A stretch of 64,000 bases of DNA, taken from the NCBI RefSeq assembly GCF_010672525.1, contig NZ_JAAHGH010000003.1, positions 1-64,000 of the forward strand. The letters are read 5' to 3'. A program made the position numbers and the translations under genes. The notes under the pieces were generated by a model, which searched no databases, had not been told where the DNA came from, and saw nothing but the letters and a program-made list of their open reading frames with translations. Origin of the DNA: Okeania sp. SIO2B3. Lineage in GTDB: Bacteria; Cyanobacteriota; Cyanobacteriia; Cyanobacteriales; Microcoleaceae. Positions 37,523 through 47,720 of this stretch are shown piece by piece (position 1 is the first letter of the stretch; each line of letters opens with the position of its first letter).

Positions 37523-40500
37523 CTAACTTTGAGGTGGCTTCTGTCTGACAACCTCATCAATATCAGAATCAGAGGTAGTATTTTCTGTAGAATTAGCTTG
37601 ATTTTCAGATGAACCATTGGAACCATTTGCAGTGACAGTGTGCTCACGATCGCTATCTTTGATACCATCATCAACAGATTCATATCCATGAGAATGAGCA
37701 TCATCATAATTTGACAAATCAGGTCGCTCTGACTTCTTAGGTTTTTCACCCTTCAACAGCCATCCCTCCAAATTTTTAACAGCAATATATAAATTAGGAG
37801 TAATCAACAAACTCAAAAGGGTACCAAACAACATTCCCCCAAATATTGCAGTACCAAGAGACCAACGACTACCCGAACCTGCCCCAGTAGCAATAACTAG
37901 AGGCATAAAACCAATCAAACTGGAGATTGCCGTCATCTGAATTGGTCGAAAACGTTGCTCTGCTGCTGTAACCGCTGCCTTAGTAATATTTACACCCTTA
38001 TCCCTTAACTGGTTAGCAAATTCTACAATCAAAATTGAGTTCTTGGAAGCCAAACCAATCAACATCACTAAGGCAACCTGAGCATAGATATCATTTGTCA
38101 CCACTGGCCAAACAGAACCAGCCATAAGTATATTCGACCGAAACCAAATTGCTACCAAAGCACCTAATACCGCCAGTGGTACCGAGAGCATAATAATTAA
38201 AGGGTCGATGTAACTCTCGTATTGTGCTGCTAGTACCAAAAACACCATCACAAAACCCAAGCCAAAAATAATCGGTGCAGCACCACCAGAAGACTTTTCC
38301 TCTAAAGCACTACCCTGCCAAGCATAACCAAAACCAGGGTCTAACAATTCTTCCGAAGCTTGCTCCATAGCAGCGATCGCTTGTCCAGTACTATAACCAG
38401 GAGCAGCTCCTCCTTGAATTTTCATGGAACGGAAAATATTATAGTGAGTAATAATCTCCGGTCCAACAAAATCTTTAATTGTGACTAAACTTCCCAGGGG
38501 AATCATCTCACCATCAACAGAGCGGACATACAATTGATTAATATCATCAGGTTTAGAACGAAACTCAGGTTCTGCTTGAACATAAACCCGATACTGGCGT
38601 TGCCCTAACACAAAATCATTCACATAAGACGAACCGAAATAAATTTGTAAGGTAGAAAATATATCATTAACATTCACATTTAATGCCTTAGCGCGATCGC
38701 GTAAAACTTCAATTTGCTTCTGAGGCTTATTAGCGCTAAATTGACTGTAAACACCTTGTAAACTAGGATATTCTGGGGAATAAGCTGCTCCAATTAATCT
38801 ATTACCATTATCTAGCAATGCTTGAATAGGCAAATTTCCACTGCGGTCTTGCAACTGAAACTCAAAACCTCCTGTACTACCTAGTCCTGGTACTGGTGGG
38901 GCATTCACAGCAAAAGCGTTTACTTCTTTTATTCCTTGCAACGCTCCATTTAATCTTCTGGTGATGCCATAAACAGACTGCTCTGGTAAAGTTCGTTCTT
39001 CCCAAGGTTTAAGTAAGACGAAAAATACCCCTTGACTAGGGTTGAGACCATCAAAACCAAACCCTGCAACACCAAAAGAAGATTTGATTTCGTCAATCTC
39101 CTCAATTTCCTGTTGAATTTTGGCTGCTGCATCAGCATTATAATTGAGGGAAACTCCGTCAGGAGCTTGATAAATTACAATAAAATAACCTTGGTCTTCT
39201 TCGGGAACAAACCCACCAGGAACTAAACCATACATCCAAACAGTTGCAACTAGACCCGCAATAAAAATCCCCATGACAATGATATTAATGCGAGTGAGAA
39301 AGCTGACTAATTTACCGTATTTGTCTTGTAACCAACCAAAACCTCGGTTAAAGGTATCAAATATCCATCCCAAGAGTCCAGTAGCTTCTTGTTTTGGACG
39401 TAGTAACAAACCAGATATACTAGGAGAGAAAGTCAGAGCATTAAAAGTTGAACAGGCAACAGCAAAAGCAATAGTCAAAGCAAACTGTTTGTAAATTACT
39501 CCTGTTGTTCCTGGGAAGAATGAAACCGGAATAAACACAGCCATCAATACTAAGGAAGTAGCGATCGTTGCTCCAGTGAGTTCCTCCATGGCATCCAATG
39601 CTGCTTGTCTTGCCTTCATTCCTTGTTCAATTTTACTAGAGACTGCCTCCACAATCACGATCGCATCATCCACCACCAGACCTGATGCCAAAGTACAAGC
39701 AAACAAAGTCAGAGTATTAATTTCAAAATTCAAAATTTTCAAACCCGCCATTGCGCCAATTAAAGCTACAGGAATAGCGATCGCTGGAATTAAAGTAGCT
39801 CGCCAATCTTGTAAAAAAATAAAGATAATCAAAACCACTAACCCTACAGCTTGGAGTAGAGTAATAACTACCTCTTGCAGTGATACTTCCACGAATAAGG
39901 TTGTATCGTAAGCAACGCTATATTGTAATCCGGGAGGAAAACTCTCACTGAGGTCTGCCATTGTAGCTTTGATTTGATTTGCTGTTTCTAGAGCATTACT
40001 ACCGGGAAGTTGATAAATTGCTAAACCCGTAGTCGGGTCTCCATTATATGTGGTAACTAGATCGTAATTTTCCGCTCCAAGTTCAGCTCTACCAATATCT
40101 CTAACCTTAACCAAAGTACCATTTTCATCTACTTTCAGCACTAAATCTTCAAATTCTTGGGCATTTTTTAACCTACCAATAGCTTGCAGAGGAATTTCAT
40201 AAACTAAATCTGGTGGCGCTGGGTTTTGACCAATTTTACCTGCTCCCACCTGAATATTTTGTTCTCGCAAAGCATTGACTACATCCTGAGCTGTTAATTC
40301 ACGAACTGCCATTTTCTGGGGGTTAAGCCAAATACGCATGGCATATTTCCGTTCCCCTAAAATTGTTGCCTGACCAACTCCAGGAATACGCTTAATTTGA
40401 TCTAAGACATTCAGATCGATATAGTTACTCATAAAGTCAGGACTGTAGTAAAAGTTGCCATTTTCATCTTTTTCTGAGTAAGTGGCAATTACTAAGAGAA

Positions 40501-40918
40501 TATTAGGAGATGCAGCTTCTACAGTAATACCTGTTTGTCTGACTAAATCTGGTAAAGAAGCTTCTGCTTGAGAAACTCGGTTTTGAACATTAACCTGAGC
40601 GGTGTCTCGGTCTACATCATTAGGGAACACAATATTAATACTTGTCTGACCACTATTACTGGTATTGGAATACATATATTTCATGTCTTCCACACCGTTA
40701 ATTTCTCTTTCTAAAATTGTGGTTACGGTATTTTCTGTGGTTTGAGCATCAGCTCCAATATAGGTTGATGATACTTGAATTTCGGTATTAGCTAATTGTG
40801 GTAATTGGGCAATGGGCAACAATGGAATTGAAATTGCCCCCGCTAATATAATTATGATTGTACAAACTGTCGTTAAGACAGGCCGTTTTATAAACGTATC
40901 AGCAATACTTAAAAGCAT
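37523..40918 (-). CDS. RND efflux transporter, HAE1 type
   Basis: 1131 residues, inner-membrane permease of the AcrB/MexB type that exports hydrophobic compounds using the proton gradient. Visible: the first TM start (FIKRPVLTTVCTIIIILAG), the porter-domain motif GITVEAASPNILLV, the TM4 proton-relay Asp pair in GLVVDDAIVIVEAV, and the TM10 Lys in GLASKNSILIVEFAN. The C-terminal ~65 residues are an extra acidic and His/Ser/Asn-rich cytosolic tail. The adaptor gene lies 555 bp upstream on the same strand, separated by repeats. No TolC-like gene is in the window. Confidence 0.92.
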   Translation of the reverse strand: MLLSIADTFIKRPVLTTVCTIIIILAGAISIPLLPIAQLPQLANTEIQVSSTYIGADAQTTENTVTTILEREINGVEDMKYMYSNTSNSGQTSINIVFPNDVDRDTAQVNVQNRVSQAEASLPDLVRQTGITVEAASPNILLVIATYSEKDENGNFYYSPDFMSNYIDLNVLDQIKRIPGVGQATILGERKYAMRIWLNPQKMAVRELTAQDVVNALREQNIQVGAGKIGQNPAPPDLVYEIPLQAIGRLKNAQEFEDLVLKVDENGTLVKVRDIGRAELGAENYDLVTTYNGDPTTGLAIYQLPGSNALETANQIKATMADLSESFPPGLQYSVAYDTTLFVEVSLQEVVITLLQAVGLVVLIIFIFLQDWRATLIPAIAIPVALIGAMAGLKILNFEINTLTLFACTLASGLVVDDAIVIVEAVSSKIEQGMKARQAALDAMEELTGATIATSLVLMAVFIPVSFFPGTTGVIYKQFALTIAFAVACSTFNALTFSPSISGLLLRPKQEATGLLGWIFDTFNRGFGWLQDKYGKLVSFLTRINIIVMGIFIAGLVATVWMYGLVPGGFVPEEDQGYFIVIYQAPDGVSLNYNADAAAKIQQEIEEIDEIKSSFGVAGFGFDGLNPSQGVFFVLLKPWEERTLPEQSVYGITRRLNGALQGIKEVNAFAVNAPPVPGLGSTGGFEFQLQDRSGNLPIQALLDNGNRLIGAAYSPEYPSLQGVYSQFSANKPQKQIEVLRDRAKALNVNVNDIFSTLQIYFGSSYVNDFVLGQRQYRVYVQAEPEFRSKPDDINQLYVRSVDGEMIPLGSLVTIKDFVGPEIITHYNIFRSMKIQGGAAPGYSTGQAIAAMEQASEELLDPGFGYAWQGSALEEKSSGGAAPIIFGLGFVMVFLVLAAQYESYIDPLIIMLSVPLAVLGALVAIWFRSNILMAGSVWPVVTNDIYAQVALVMLIGLASKNSILIVEFANQLRDKGVNITKAAVTAAEQRFRPIQMTAISSLIGFMPLVIATGAGSGSRWSLGTAIFGGMLFGTLLSLLITPNLYIAVKNLEGWLLKGEKPKKSERPDLSNYDDAHSHGYESVDDGIKDSDREHTVTANGSNGSSENQANSTENTTSDSDIDEVVRQKPPQS

Positions 40919-40924
40919 AATTAA

Positions 40925-41065
40925 TCAGTTATCAGTTATAGGGCTGCGCGCAGGCAATAGGTAACAGGCAATAGGGGGAATAAAAATCTTATATTATCAG
41001 ATTTTAGCTATTGGACAATTCCTGCAATTTGTAAATATGCCAGCGCACATTGCTATATCAGTTAT
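40925..41065 (-). repeat. Dispersed repeat between RND genes
   Basis: Inverse of 34645-34790: GGGCTGCGCGCAGGCAATAG, TTATATTATCAGATTTTAGC, TCCTGCAATTTGTAAATATG, CCAGCGCACATTGCTATAT. The rest of 40919-41472 has another repeat (TTGGAGATGTCT end near 41350, GGGTGGG/CCCTCCCAGGAGG scraps), no gene. Confidence 0.65.
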
Positions 41066-41472
41066 GAGTACAGTAATAATTTAACTTCTGACTTTAGCTT
41101 AAGATATTCTCAAGCTCTCAAATTTAGTTACAAGGGAGTAGGGAATATGGTTAAAAGACATAAGATATTTTATTTTAATGCCGAGTAAGTCCTGATATTT
41201 ATAATTCTATAGAACCAACCGTATCTTTTAGCTCTCTCCAGAAAAGAGGGAGTAGGGACCCACCCCTAGCCCCTCCCAGGAGGGGAGTAGGGAGTAGAGG
41301 GAAATAATTGATGACATACTCTACGATAATTGATTTGATTTTTAATGATTGGAGATGTCTTTTGAGGATAAAGATACATGCTTAAGTCAAGTAATAAGAG
41401 CGTACGCCTAAATTTTTAGAGATACCAAACAGGTTCTATAATTACTTCAATCCCCCCATCCCCCCATCTCCC

Positions 41473-43287
41473 CTACTCCCCCACAGTGGGGTTGCCCAAC
41501 TCAGAATCATCAGCAATAGGTATACCATTCCGGAGTTTGACCACACCTGAAACAACTATTTTGTCAGTGCCTTTCAATCCCTCAATTACTTGATAAGCTT
41601 GACCTTGAATGCTTCCCAACTTCACAGGTTTTTGAGTTGCAACCAACTTTTTCTCACCATCCATGATTTTCTCTTCTGCAACAAAAACAAAAGCTTGATC
41701 TCCGATCCGTCTGACAGAGGTAACCGGAACAGTTAATCCTTGTTTTTCTTCCCAGATAACTCTTGCTCTTACCTGTTGGTTGGTCTGCAGTCTCTTTTCC
41801 GCATTATCATATATTGCTTTGACTAAAACAGTCTGAGTTCCTTGACCTGCATCTGGAGATATAAAAGATACCCTACTGCTACCAATTAACTCACCCCTCT
41901 GTTGACTTAGTAACTCAACTCGTGTACCCAGTCTAATTTCAGGCAGTCGGTCTATAGGAATATTAATATTAGCTTCTAAAGTATTATTGTCCTGAATAGT
42001 AGTTAGTTGAGTTTGACTATCCACATAATCACCTACTTTCGGTCGTACATTTCCCACCACCCCACTAATCGGAGCAAGAATATTGTAATATTGTAATACT
42101 ACTTGTTCTGCCACTGCATTTGCCTGAGTTTGTTGTAGTTGACCGCGAGCTTGAACTACCTGACTTTCCTGAGAGGAAATTTGTTCATCTTGAGCTGCTA
42201 TTTGAGCATCTAATGTTTCAATACGACGCTGCAAATCTTTTTTAGCACTTTCTACCTGTGCCTTAGTAGCATCTATAACTTCTTTTTGAGCTGCTATTTG
42301 AGCATCTAATGTACTTGTACGCCTTTGTAAATCTTTTTTAGCACTTTCTACCTGTGCTTTAGCAGCATCTATAACTTCTTTTTGAGCTGCTATTTGAGCA
42401 TCTAATGTACTTGTACGCCTTTGTAAATCTTTTTTGGCACTTTCTACTCGTGCTTTTGCAGCATCAATTTCTTGTTCTATAGCATCTATTTCAGCTTCAG
42501 CTTGTCTGATATCGCGGGTAGCTTGGTCAAACCTTTCTTTAGGAACAGCTCCTTCTTCATACAGGGTAGAAAATCTTACTTGTTCAATTTTTTGGTATTC
42601 TAAAGTTGCTTCTCTTCTTTCTTTTTCAGCTCTCTGTGCTCGTAAAGCTGCTTCGGCATCTTCTAATTGTGCTTCTTCCGATAAAGAACTTGATTCAGCT
42701 AGTAATCTATTTAGTTCCTGGCGCTCTGACCTGAGAGTTGCTTGAGTATTTTCTAAATTAGCTTCTTCAGACAGAAAACCAAATTCAGCTAGTAATCTAT
42801 TTAGTTCCTGACGTTCCCTCCGGAGGTTCGCTTCAGCATTTTCTAAGTTAGCTCTTTCAGAGTTTAAGTCTCTTTGTGCTATTAGTTCTCTTCTATCGTC
42901 CCTCAAGGCTCTTAGTTGAGATTCTGCACTATCCAATTGTGCCTGAGCTGAACTTATCTGAGCAATATTACTATCAAGAACTGCCTGTTGTTGAGAAGGA
43001 TCTATTTGCAGTATGGGGTCTCCTTTTTGAACTCTATTACCCAATGATACAAATACTTGGCTTACTTGTCCACTAACTCTTGGTGTAATAGTTGCTCTTT
43101 CTTTTCCTTCTACTGTTGCGATATACTCTGTGCTGTCTGCAACTTGAGTTTGATCGACTCTGGCTATTTCGACGGCAGTAGGTGGCGGTGCTACTGCTGG
43201 TGGTGTTCCACCTTCACAGGAGCTTAATAGAAGGGCAGATAACAGCAAAGGCCAATATCTAGCCTGGTTGACTAATTTGCTATCCAT
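41473..43287 (-). CDS. RND periplasmic adaptor with enlarged coiled coil
   Basis: 604 residues from ATG 43287; an upstream GTG at 43302 is possible. The lipobox LLSSC anchors it outside the inner membrane. Lipoyl half-motifs flank the hairpin (ATITPRVSGQVSQVFVSLGNRVQKGD and YYNILAPISGVVGNVRPKVGDYV), then beta-barrel and membrane-proximal domains. The coiled-coil hairpin is about 350 residues and built from internal repeats: three 32-residue units (AQVESAKKDLQRRTSTLDAQ) near 285-380, and two or three 30-residue units (RQELNRLLAE) near 150-215. Typical adaptors have 350-420 residues in total. It serves the RND permease next to it. Confidence 0.9.
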   Translation of the reverse strand: MDSKLVNQARYWPLLLSALLLSSCEGGTPPAVAPPPTAVEIARVDQTQVADSTEYIATVEGKERATITPRVSGQVSQVFVSLGNRVQKGDPILQIDPSQQQAVLDSNIAQISSAQAQLDSAESQLRALRDDRRELIAQRDLNSERANLENAEANLRRERQELNRLLAEFGFLSEEANLENTQATLRSERQELNRLLAESSSLSEEAQLEDAEAALRAQRAEKERREATLEYQKIEQVRFSTLYEEGAVPKERFDQATRDIRQAEAEIDAIEQEIDAAKARVESAKKDLQRRTSTLDAQIAAQKEVIDAAKAQVESAKKDLQRRTSTLDAQIAAQKEVIDATKAQVESAKKDLQRRIETLDAQIAAQDEQISSQESQVVQARGQLQQTQANAVAEQVVLQYYNILAPISGVVGNVRPKVGDYVDSQTQLTTIQDNNTLEANINIPIDRLPEIRLGTRVELLSQQRGELIGSSRVSFISPDAGQGTQTVLVKAIYDNAEKRLQTNQQVRARVIWEEKQGLTVPVTSVRRIGDQAFVFVAEEKIMDGEKKLVATQKPVKLGSIQGQAYQVIEGLKGTDKIVVSGVVKLRNGIPIADDSELGNPTVGE

Positions 43288-43371
43288 TGGTATAAGGTTC
43301 ACTGGTAAATTATCTTCTCAATTCTAGCTTGCTGTTGATTTAAGTAATATGATGAAATTATGTCAATGGAG

Positions 43372-43510
43372 GACTCAGAACTCAGAACTCAGAACTCAGG
43401 AGGAAAAAAGAAGGAAGTTTTCGTTTGCGTCAGCGGAACGGAGTTCTATCGTTAATACCATGGAGGAGTCAGAACTCAGAACTCAGGACTCAGGACTCAG
43501 GACTCAGGAG
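43372..43510 (+). repeat. ACTCAGA heptamer arrays
   Basis: Two clusters of 7-bp units (ACTCAGA / ACTCAGG) at about 43373-43400 and 43470-43508, separated by a repeated GAGGAAAAAAGAAGGAAG block. Heptamer repeats of this kind are common in filamentous cyanobacteria. Confidence 0.7.
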
Positions 43511-43624
43511 GAAAAAAGAAGGAAGTTTTTGCTCGCTAATACCATGCATTCAAAAATAATGTTACTAATAAATTTATTACCTTATATTTTTGTGTTTGCT
43601 ACTATTTAATGCTGTTTTACCTCC

Positions 43625-43850
43625 TTTACCGAATAATTAAGGTAAAAATCCTCTTACTCGCCGTGGAGAAACAAGCAGTCGTTTTGCTACGCGACATGTT
43701 TGCGGAGCATTCCGTCAGGAAAAAGCGCAGCTTTCCCGTAGGGTGGGATGGCGAGGAGACCTCACCATATCCATGAGACCAACAGAGAAAAAATTTTCCT
43801 TTTATTCAATCCTATCCGTTTTTAGGGAGAGGTAATTATCAATTATCCAT
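43625..43850 (-). repeat. R7 repeat, inverted copy
   Basis: ACCGAATAATTAAGGTAAAA at the start, GCGCAGCTTTCCCGTAGGG, GTGGGATGGCGAGGAG and ATCCTATCCGTTTTTAGGG at the end. GC-rich core in AT-rich surroundings. Confidence 0.6.
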
Positions 43851-44066
43851 TATCCATTATTGAATATTCCCTCCATACCTTTTTCATAACACTTGGTCTC
43901 CACATCTTAGATAAAAACCCTATAATTTAAACCATTTTTTCTGGGAAAAATTACTTATAGCAATCCGCGCATTGGTTGTGAAAATTTTTATAATAGTTAA
44001 TTTTAAATGAAAACCTTTAAAATTATGACTCGGTCCTCCTGACTCCTAATTGCCACCAAAATATTA

Positions 44067-44296
44067 GTAAGCATTCAGCCGTCAGCCATCAGTTAGCCTC
44101 CTCCGGAGGAACTACGTTAACAGCTATTGATTTTAATTTAGGATAGAAGCTTGACTAATTGTCTTACTATAAAAGTTGTCTCCCTTGCTCTTAAAGTCTA
44201 TATTAATTTAAACACTGTCCTATATGAGAAAGTCTTGTTGCTGTTTGCGCAGCATTCCGCACCGAAAAGCTGACAGCTAATAGCTGAATGCTTACA
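44067..44296. mobile_element. R5 miniature element
   Basis: GTAAGCATTCAGCCGTCAGC on the left, AGCTGAATGCTTACA on the right, with AATATT next to each end as a probable target duplication. Confidence 0.65.
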
Positions 44297-44403
44297 AATA
44301 TTACAACTTAAATTAGGATTGCTATAATCATCAATAACTTGATGTTTAAATCTTGAATAGTGATTACTCAATTGACTTAGAACTATTAGAACTATATTAA
44401 TAT

Positions 44404-44871
44404 ATGGAAACCGCAAATTTTTTGACTTGGTTACTCTTTTTTGGATTGATAAGTGGCATTGGTATTGGTGCTATGATATATGCTTATCGTGGAAAAGGTA
44501 GTATTTCTGTCCTCTTTACAGAATTTATCTCAACATCTTCACCAATACCATCAGAGGCAGAAGTAAATTTTCAACAAGGATGTGAGGCTTATCAAAAAGG
44601 CAATTATCAACAGGCAATAAATAAATTTACTGAAGCTCTCAAAAATAATTCAACTATTGCTGAAGCTTATCATAATCGGGGTTTGGCTTTTGCTAATCTA
44701 CGTCAAGATGATCAAAGTGTAGAAAATTTATTGCAAGCTGGAGAATTATATATAGAACAAAAAAATCAAGATGCTATGGTGATTTTGAAAAAAAATTTGG
44801 AGTTATTAAAGGCTAGAAAAGAAGCTAGTGCCACTACGCGGAAGTTAAAAGTCAAAAGTTATAGGGAATAG
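44404..44871 (+). CDS. Membrane-anchored TPR protein
   Basis: 155 residues. One N-terminal membrane segment (FLTWLLFFGLISGIGIGAMIYAY, 6-28), then tetratricopeptide repeats: AEVNFQQGCEAYQKGNYQQAINKFTEALKNN and STIAEAYHNRGLAFANLRQ, with a third degenerate unit. TPR repeats bind partner proteins; the partner here is unknown. The C-terminal part (RKLKVKSYRE) runs into AAAGTCAAAAGTTA-type short repeat DNA, so the last residues may be an extension from repeat sequence. It stands alone among repeats. Confidence 0.75.
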   Translation: METANFLTWLLFFGLISGIGIGAMIYAYRGKGSISVLFTEFISTSSPIPSEAEVNFQQGCEAYQKGNYQQAINKFTEALKNNSTIAEAYHNRGLAFANLRQDDQSVENLLQAGELYIEQKNQDAMVILKKNLELLKARKEASATTRKLKVKSYRE

Positions 44872-45047
44872 GGAATAGGCAACAGCTCATCTGGCAACAG
44901 TGGGAAAAATATTTCCCTGTCTCAGGTTTATCTATCAGTCTATGTCCTAACCAACCCATTCTTTAAGCTATATAATTTAGCTTTTTTAGGAGTTATATCA
45001 AATCTGTTTGATTGGACATAAAAACATCTCCAAAGCAGACTTCATTA

Positions 45048-45255
45048 ATGGATAATTGATAATGGATAATTGATAATTACCTCGGGTTTTAACCGCTACG
45101 GAATTAAATATAAGGAAATATTATTTCTTCTCTTGGTCTCATGGATATGGCTCCGAGACCCGCTCTTATCAGAGCCGCTCCGAAGATCGCCATCCCTCGA
45201 CCGCTTTTTTCCCCTTAAACGGGGAGGCTTCAAAGCGCGAATTATTTAATTATTA
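45048..45255 (+). repeat. R7 repeat with GC-rich core
   Basis: TACCTCGGGTTTTAACCGC, GGCTCCGAGACCCGCTCTTA and CCCCTTAAACGGGGAGGC. Nearly the same as 33160-33440 but internally shorter. Confidence 0.65.
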
Positions 45256-45341
45256 ATTATTAATTGTTGAATCCCCTACTCCCCACCCCCAAATAGTATG
45301 ATAGTTATTCAACAAGTATTTTATTTTTTGAGGGGGTAATC

Positions 45342-46349
45342 ATGGGATTAGGTATTTTAATTGATGGAAAATGGGTATCTAAACGAGAACAAGAAGATTC
45401 TCAAGGTAGATTTATTCGCCCCAATACCACATTTAGGAATAAAATTACAGCAGATAATTCTAGTGGGTTTAAGGCAGAAACAGGACGTTATCATCTATAC
45501 ATTTCTTGGGCTTGTCCTTGGGCACATCGAACTGCTATTATGCGCAAGTTAAAAGGATTAGAAGATGCTATTGGGTTGTCAGTTGTAGGGGCAGTAATTG
45601 ACCAAAATAGTTGGGAATTTTCTGATTCTGAATCGGGATGTATTCCTGATACTATTAATCATACTAATTATCTTTGGCAAGTTTATCTGAAGGCTGATGC
45701 TAATTATAGTGGGAGAGTTACGGTACCTGTACTTTGGGATAAGAAAAAAAATACTATTGTTAATAATGAATCCCGTGAAATTATTCGGATGTTTGATACT
45801 GAGTTTAATGGTATTGCTAAAAATGACCTGAATTTGTGTCCTGAAGATTTAAAAGATACTATTGAAAAAACTCTTGATACTATTTACCAGCCAATTAATA
45901 ATGGTGTTTATCGAGCGGGTTTTGCAGGTTCTCAATTAGCTTATGAAGAAGGAGTAAAAGATTTATTTGCTGCTTTAGATTATTGGGAAAATATATTATC
46001 AAAACAACGTTATTTGTGTGGCGATCGCTTAACTGAAGCTGATATTTGTATGTTTACTACTTTGCTTCGTTTCGATGTTGTTTATTATGTTCATTTCAAG
46101 TGTAATTTACGTCATATTTGGGATTATCCAAATCTCTGGAATTATCTGAAAGATATTTATCAATATCCAGGGATAAAAGAAACTTGTAATTTTGACCATA
46201 TTAAACGACATTATTACATGAGTCATCCAAATGTTAATCCTACTAAAATTGTACCTATTGGTCCGGAGATAGATTTAGATTCTCCACATAACCGCGCATC
46301 AATAGGTGTCTCCACAGAAGCTCCTGAAACTATGATCCCACCGTTCTGA
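45342..46349 (+). CDS. Glutathionyl-hydroquinone reductase
   Basis: 335 residues, GST superfamily Xi class (YqjG/ECM4 type), which reduces glutathionyl-hydroquinones with glutathione in the cytosol. The active-site motif is SWACPWAHRT with Cys58. The family features LKADANYSGRVTVPVLWDKK, then IVNNESREIIRMFD and GDRLTEADICMFTTLLRFD are complete. GAGGGGGT before ATG 45342 is a strong ribosome site. The C-terminus (about 20 residues after LDSPHNRAS) looks unusual: its last 22 bp are duplicated right after the stop, next to an IS end, so the tail may have been changed by that insertion. Confidence 0.88.
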   Translation: MGLGILIDGKWVSKREQEDSQGRFIRPNTTFRNKITADNSSGFKAETGRYHLYISWACPWAHRTAIMRKLKGLEDAIGLSVVGAVIDQNSWEFSDSESGCIPDTINHTNYLWQVYLKADANYSGRVTVPVLWDKKKNTIVNNESREIIRMFDTEFNGIAKNDLNLCPEDLKDTIEKTLDTIYQPINNGVYRAGFAGSQLAYEEGVKDLFAALDYWENILSKQRYLCGDRLTEADICMFTTLLRFDVVYYVHFKCNLRHIWDYPNLWNYLKDIYQYPGIKETCNFDHIKRHYYMSHPNVNPTKIVPIGPEIDLDSPHNRASIGVSTEAPETMIPPF

Positions 46350-46375
46350 AACTATGATCCCACCGTTGTGACATC

Positions 46376-47720
46376 TCCCACACTAAGCTGATGCTATAGT
46401 GTGGGCTTCTCGTTTCGTTGCCCCGGTATCCCGTCGGGTTCCACAAAGCTCTAATAACAGAATGCCCTACCGCCCTATTTTTTATATTTATCGCCACGTT
46501 CACATCGCGGTCTATTACTGTACCGCAGTGCGGACAAGAATGGGTTCGTATGTTTAATTCTTTATCGACTTTTTCTCCACAATTTGAGCAATCTTGGCTA
46601 GTATTTTTGGGGTTCACTCCTATGGTTTTCACCTCCAGCATTTCCAGCTTTAACAGTCAAAATAGATAGGAATTTGCCCCATCCAGCATCATTAATTGAT
46701 TTACTCAAACGGGTCAATGCTTGCCCTTTGATATTTAAGTTTGCCTCCGGCACGCCGCTCCGCGTCTACATGGGCGATAACCTCAGCTTTTGATAACAAT
46801 TCATTGGCTGTTTTAAAGTGGAAATCTTTACGTTTATCAGCAATCTTTTTATGTTGTTTCGCTACAGCTTTAACAGCCTTGAGCCTCCTTTTACTTCCTT
46901 TTTTCTTTCGATATCAACGTTTTTGCAAAGTTTTTAATCGCTGCTGAGATTTTCGATAGTATTGAGGAATAGGGACAAATTCTCCTTCACTTGTTACTAA
47001 GAATTCCTTCAGTCCCATATCAATTCCCAGAGTGTTTTTTAATGTAGGTTTAACTTCAGTTATTAAAGCTGGAACTGATTTTTCTTCTAGGGATAAAGTT
47101 ACATAATAACCGTCAGCTTTACGACTAATTGTTACTGTTTAAGAGTGAAAACCATCAGGTAACGGCCGATGTTGAATCAACTTTATCTTGCCTATTTTTG
47201 GCAAATTAATTTGATTTTCTTCAATACAGTTTTGTTTGATTTGAGGATAAGTAAGACTACGATAACGCCCTTTTCCTTTAAACCTTGGCTTTCCTAATTT
47301 ATGTCCATTTTTGTCTGCTTTAAACCATCTATCAAAGGCAAGTTTTACCCGTTTTATGCAATCGCGGTAATACTTGAGAATGAATCAGCTTGTACTCAGA
47401 AAACTTGTCTTTGGTATTGACCAAATCTCGTTTTTGAGAGTAATAATTTGGATTATCTCTTAGTTGAGGAATTGGCATCACTAAGGTGCAGGCGTTAACT
47501 GGATAACGGTTTTCTGACCACCATGAGAACCGCTCACTTAACCTATAGTTGTACTGCCGACGCAACAATTCTAACCACATTTCTATTGTGGCTATTTGCT
47601 CTTTGTTGGGTCTTAATTTATATTGGTAGGCAGTCCGCATGGTGGAAAATTTCCGGGGTGATAGCAACATCATAATACAATTTTTTCAAAAGCAATGTTT
47701 ATAACTTTTAAGGGCTTTTT
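46376..47720 (-). mobile_element. IS200/IS605-superfamily element, decayed
   Basis: The right end (minus orientation) is at about 46376: GGGAGATGTCAC with a CCCACACTATAG...CTTAGTGTGGG stem. The left end near 47720 has AAAAAGCCCTTAAAAGTTAT. It carries only a tnpB pseudogene and no tnpA. Confidence 0.65.
46379..47673 (-). pseudogene. tnpB: TnpB pseudogene
   Basis: N-terminus MRTAYQYKLRPNKEQIATIE (ATG 47640), frameshift near 47375, then AFDRWFKADKNGHKLGKPRF, QHRPLPDGFHS, stop, TVTISRKADGYYVTL, and GIDMGLKEFLVTSEG with the RuvC-I Asp. A TGA in KR-stop-YRKKGSKRRLKAV and a further in-frame TAA before INDAGWGKF follow. A last frameshift lies before [15 protein letters not shown] and CPHCGTVIDRDVN, the zinc finger and RuvC-III. 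All catalytic blocks can still be read but not in one frame. Confidence 0.8.

Noticed and set aside
37513-39911. Several frames opposite or overlapping the RND gene
   Set aside because: They are shadows of a long conserved coding sequence on the minus strand with all RND motifs.
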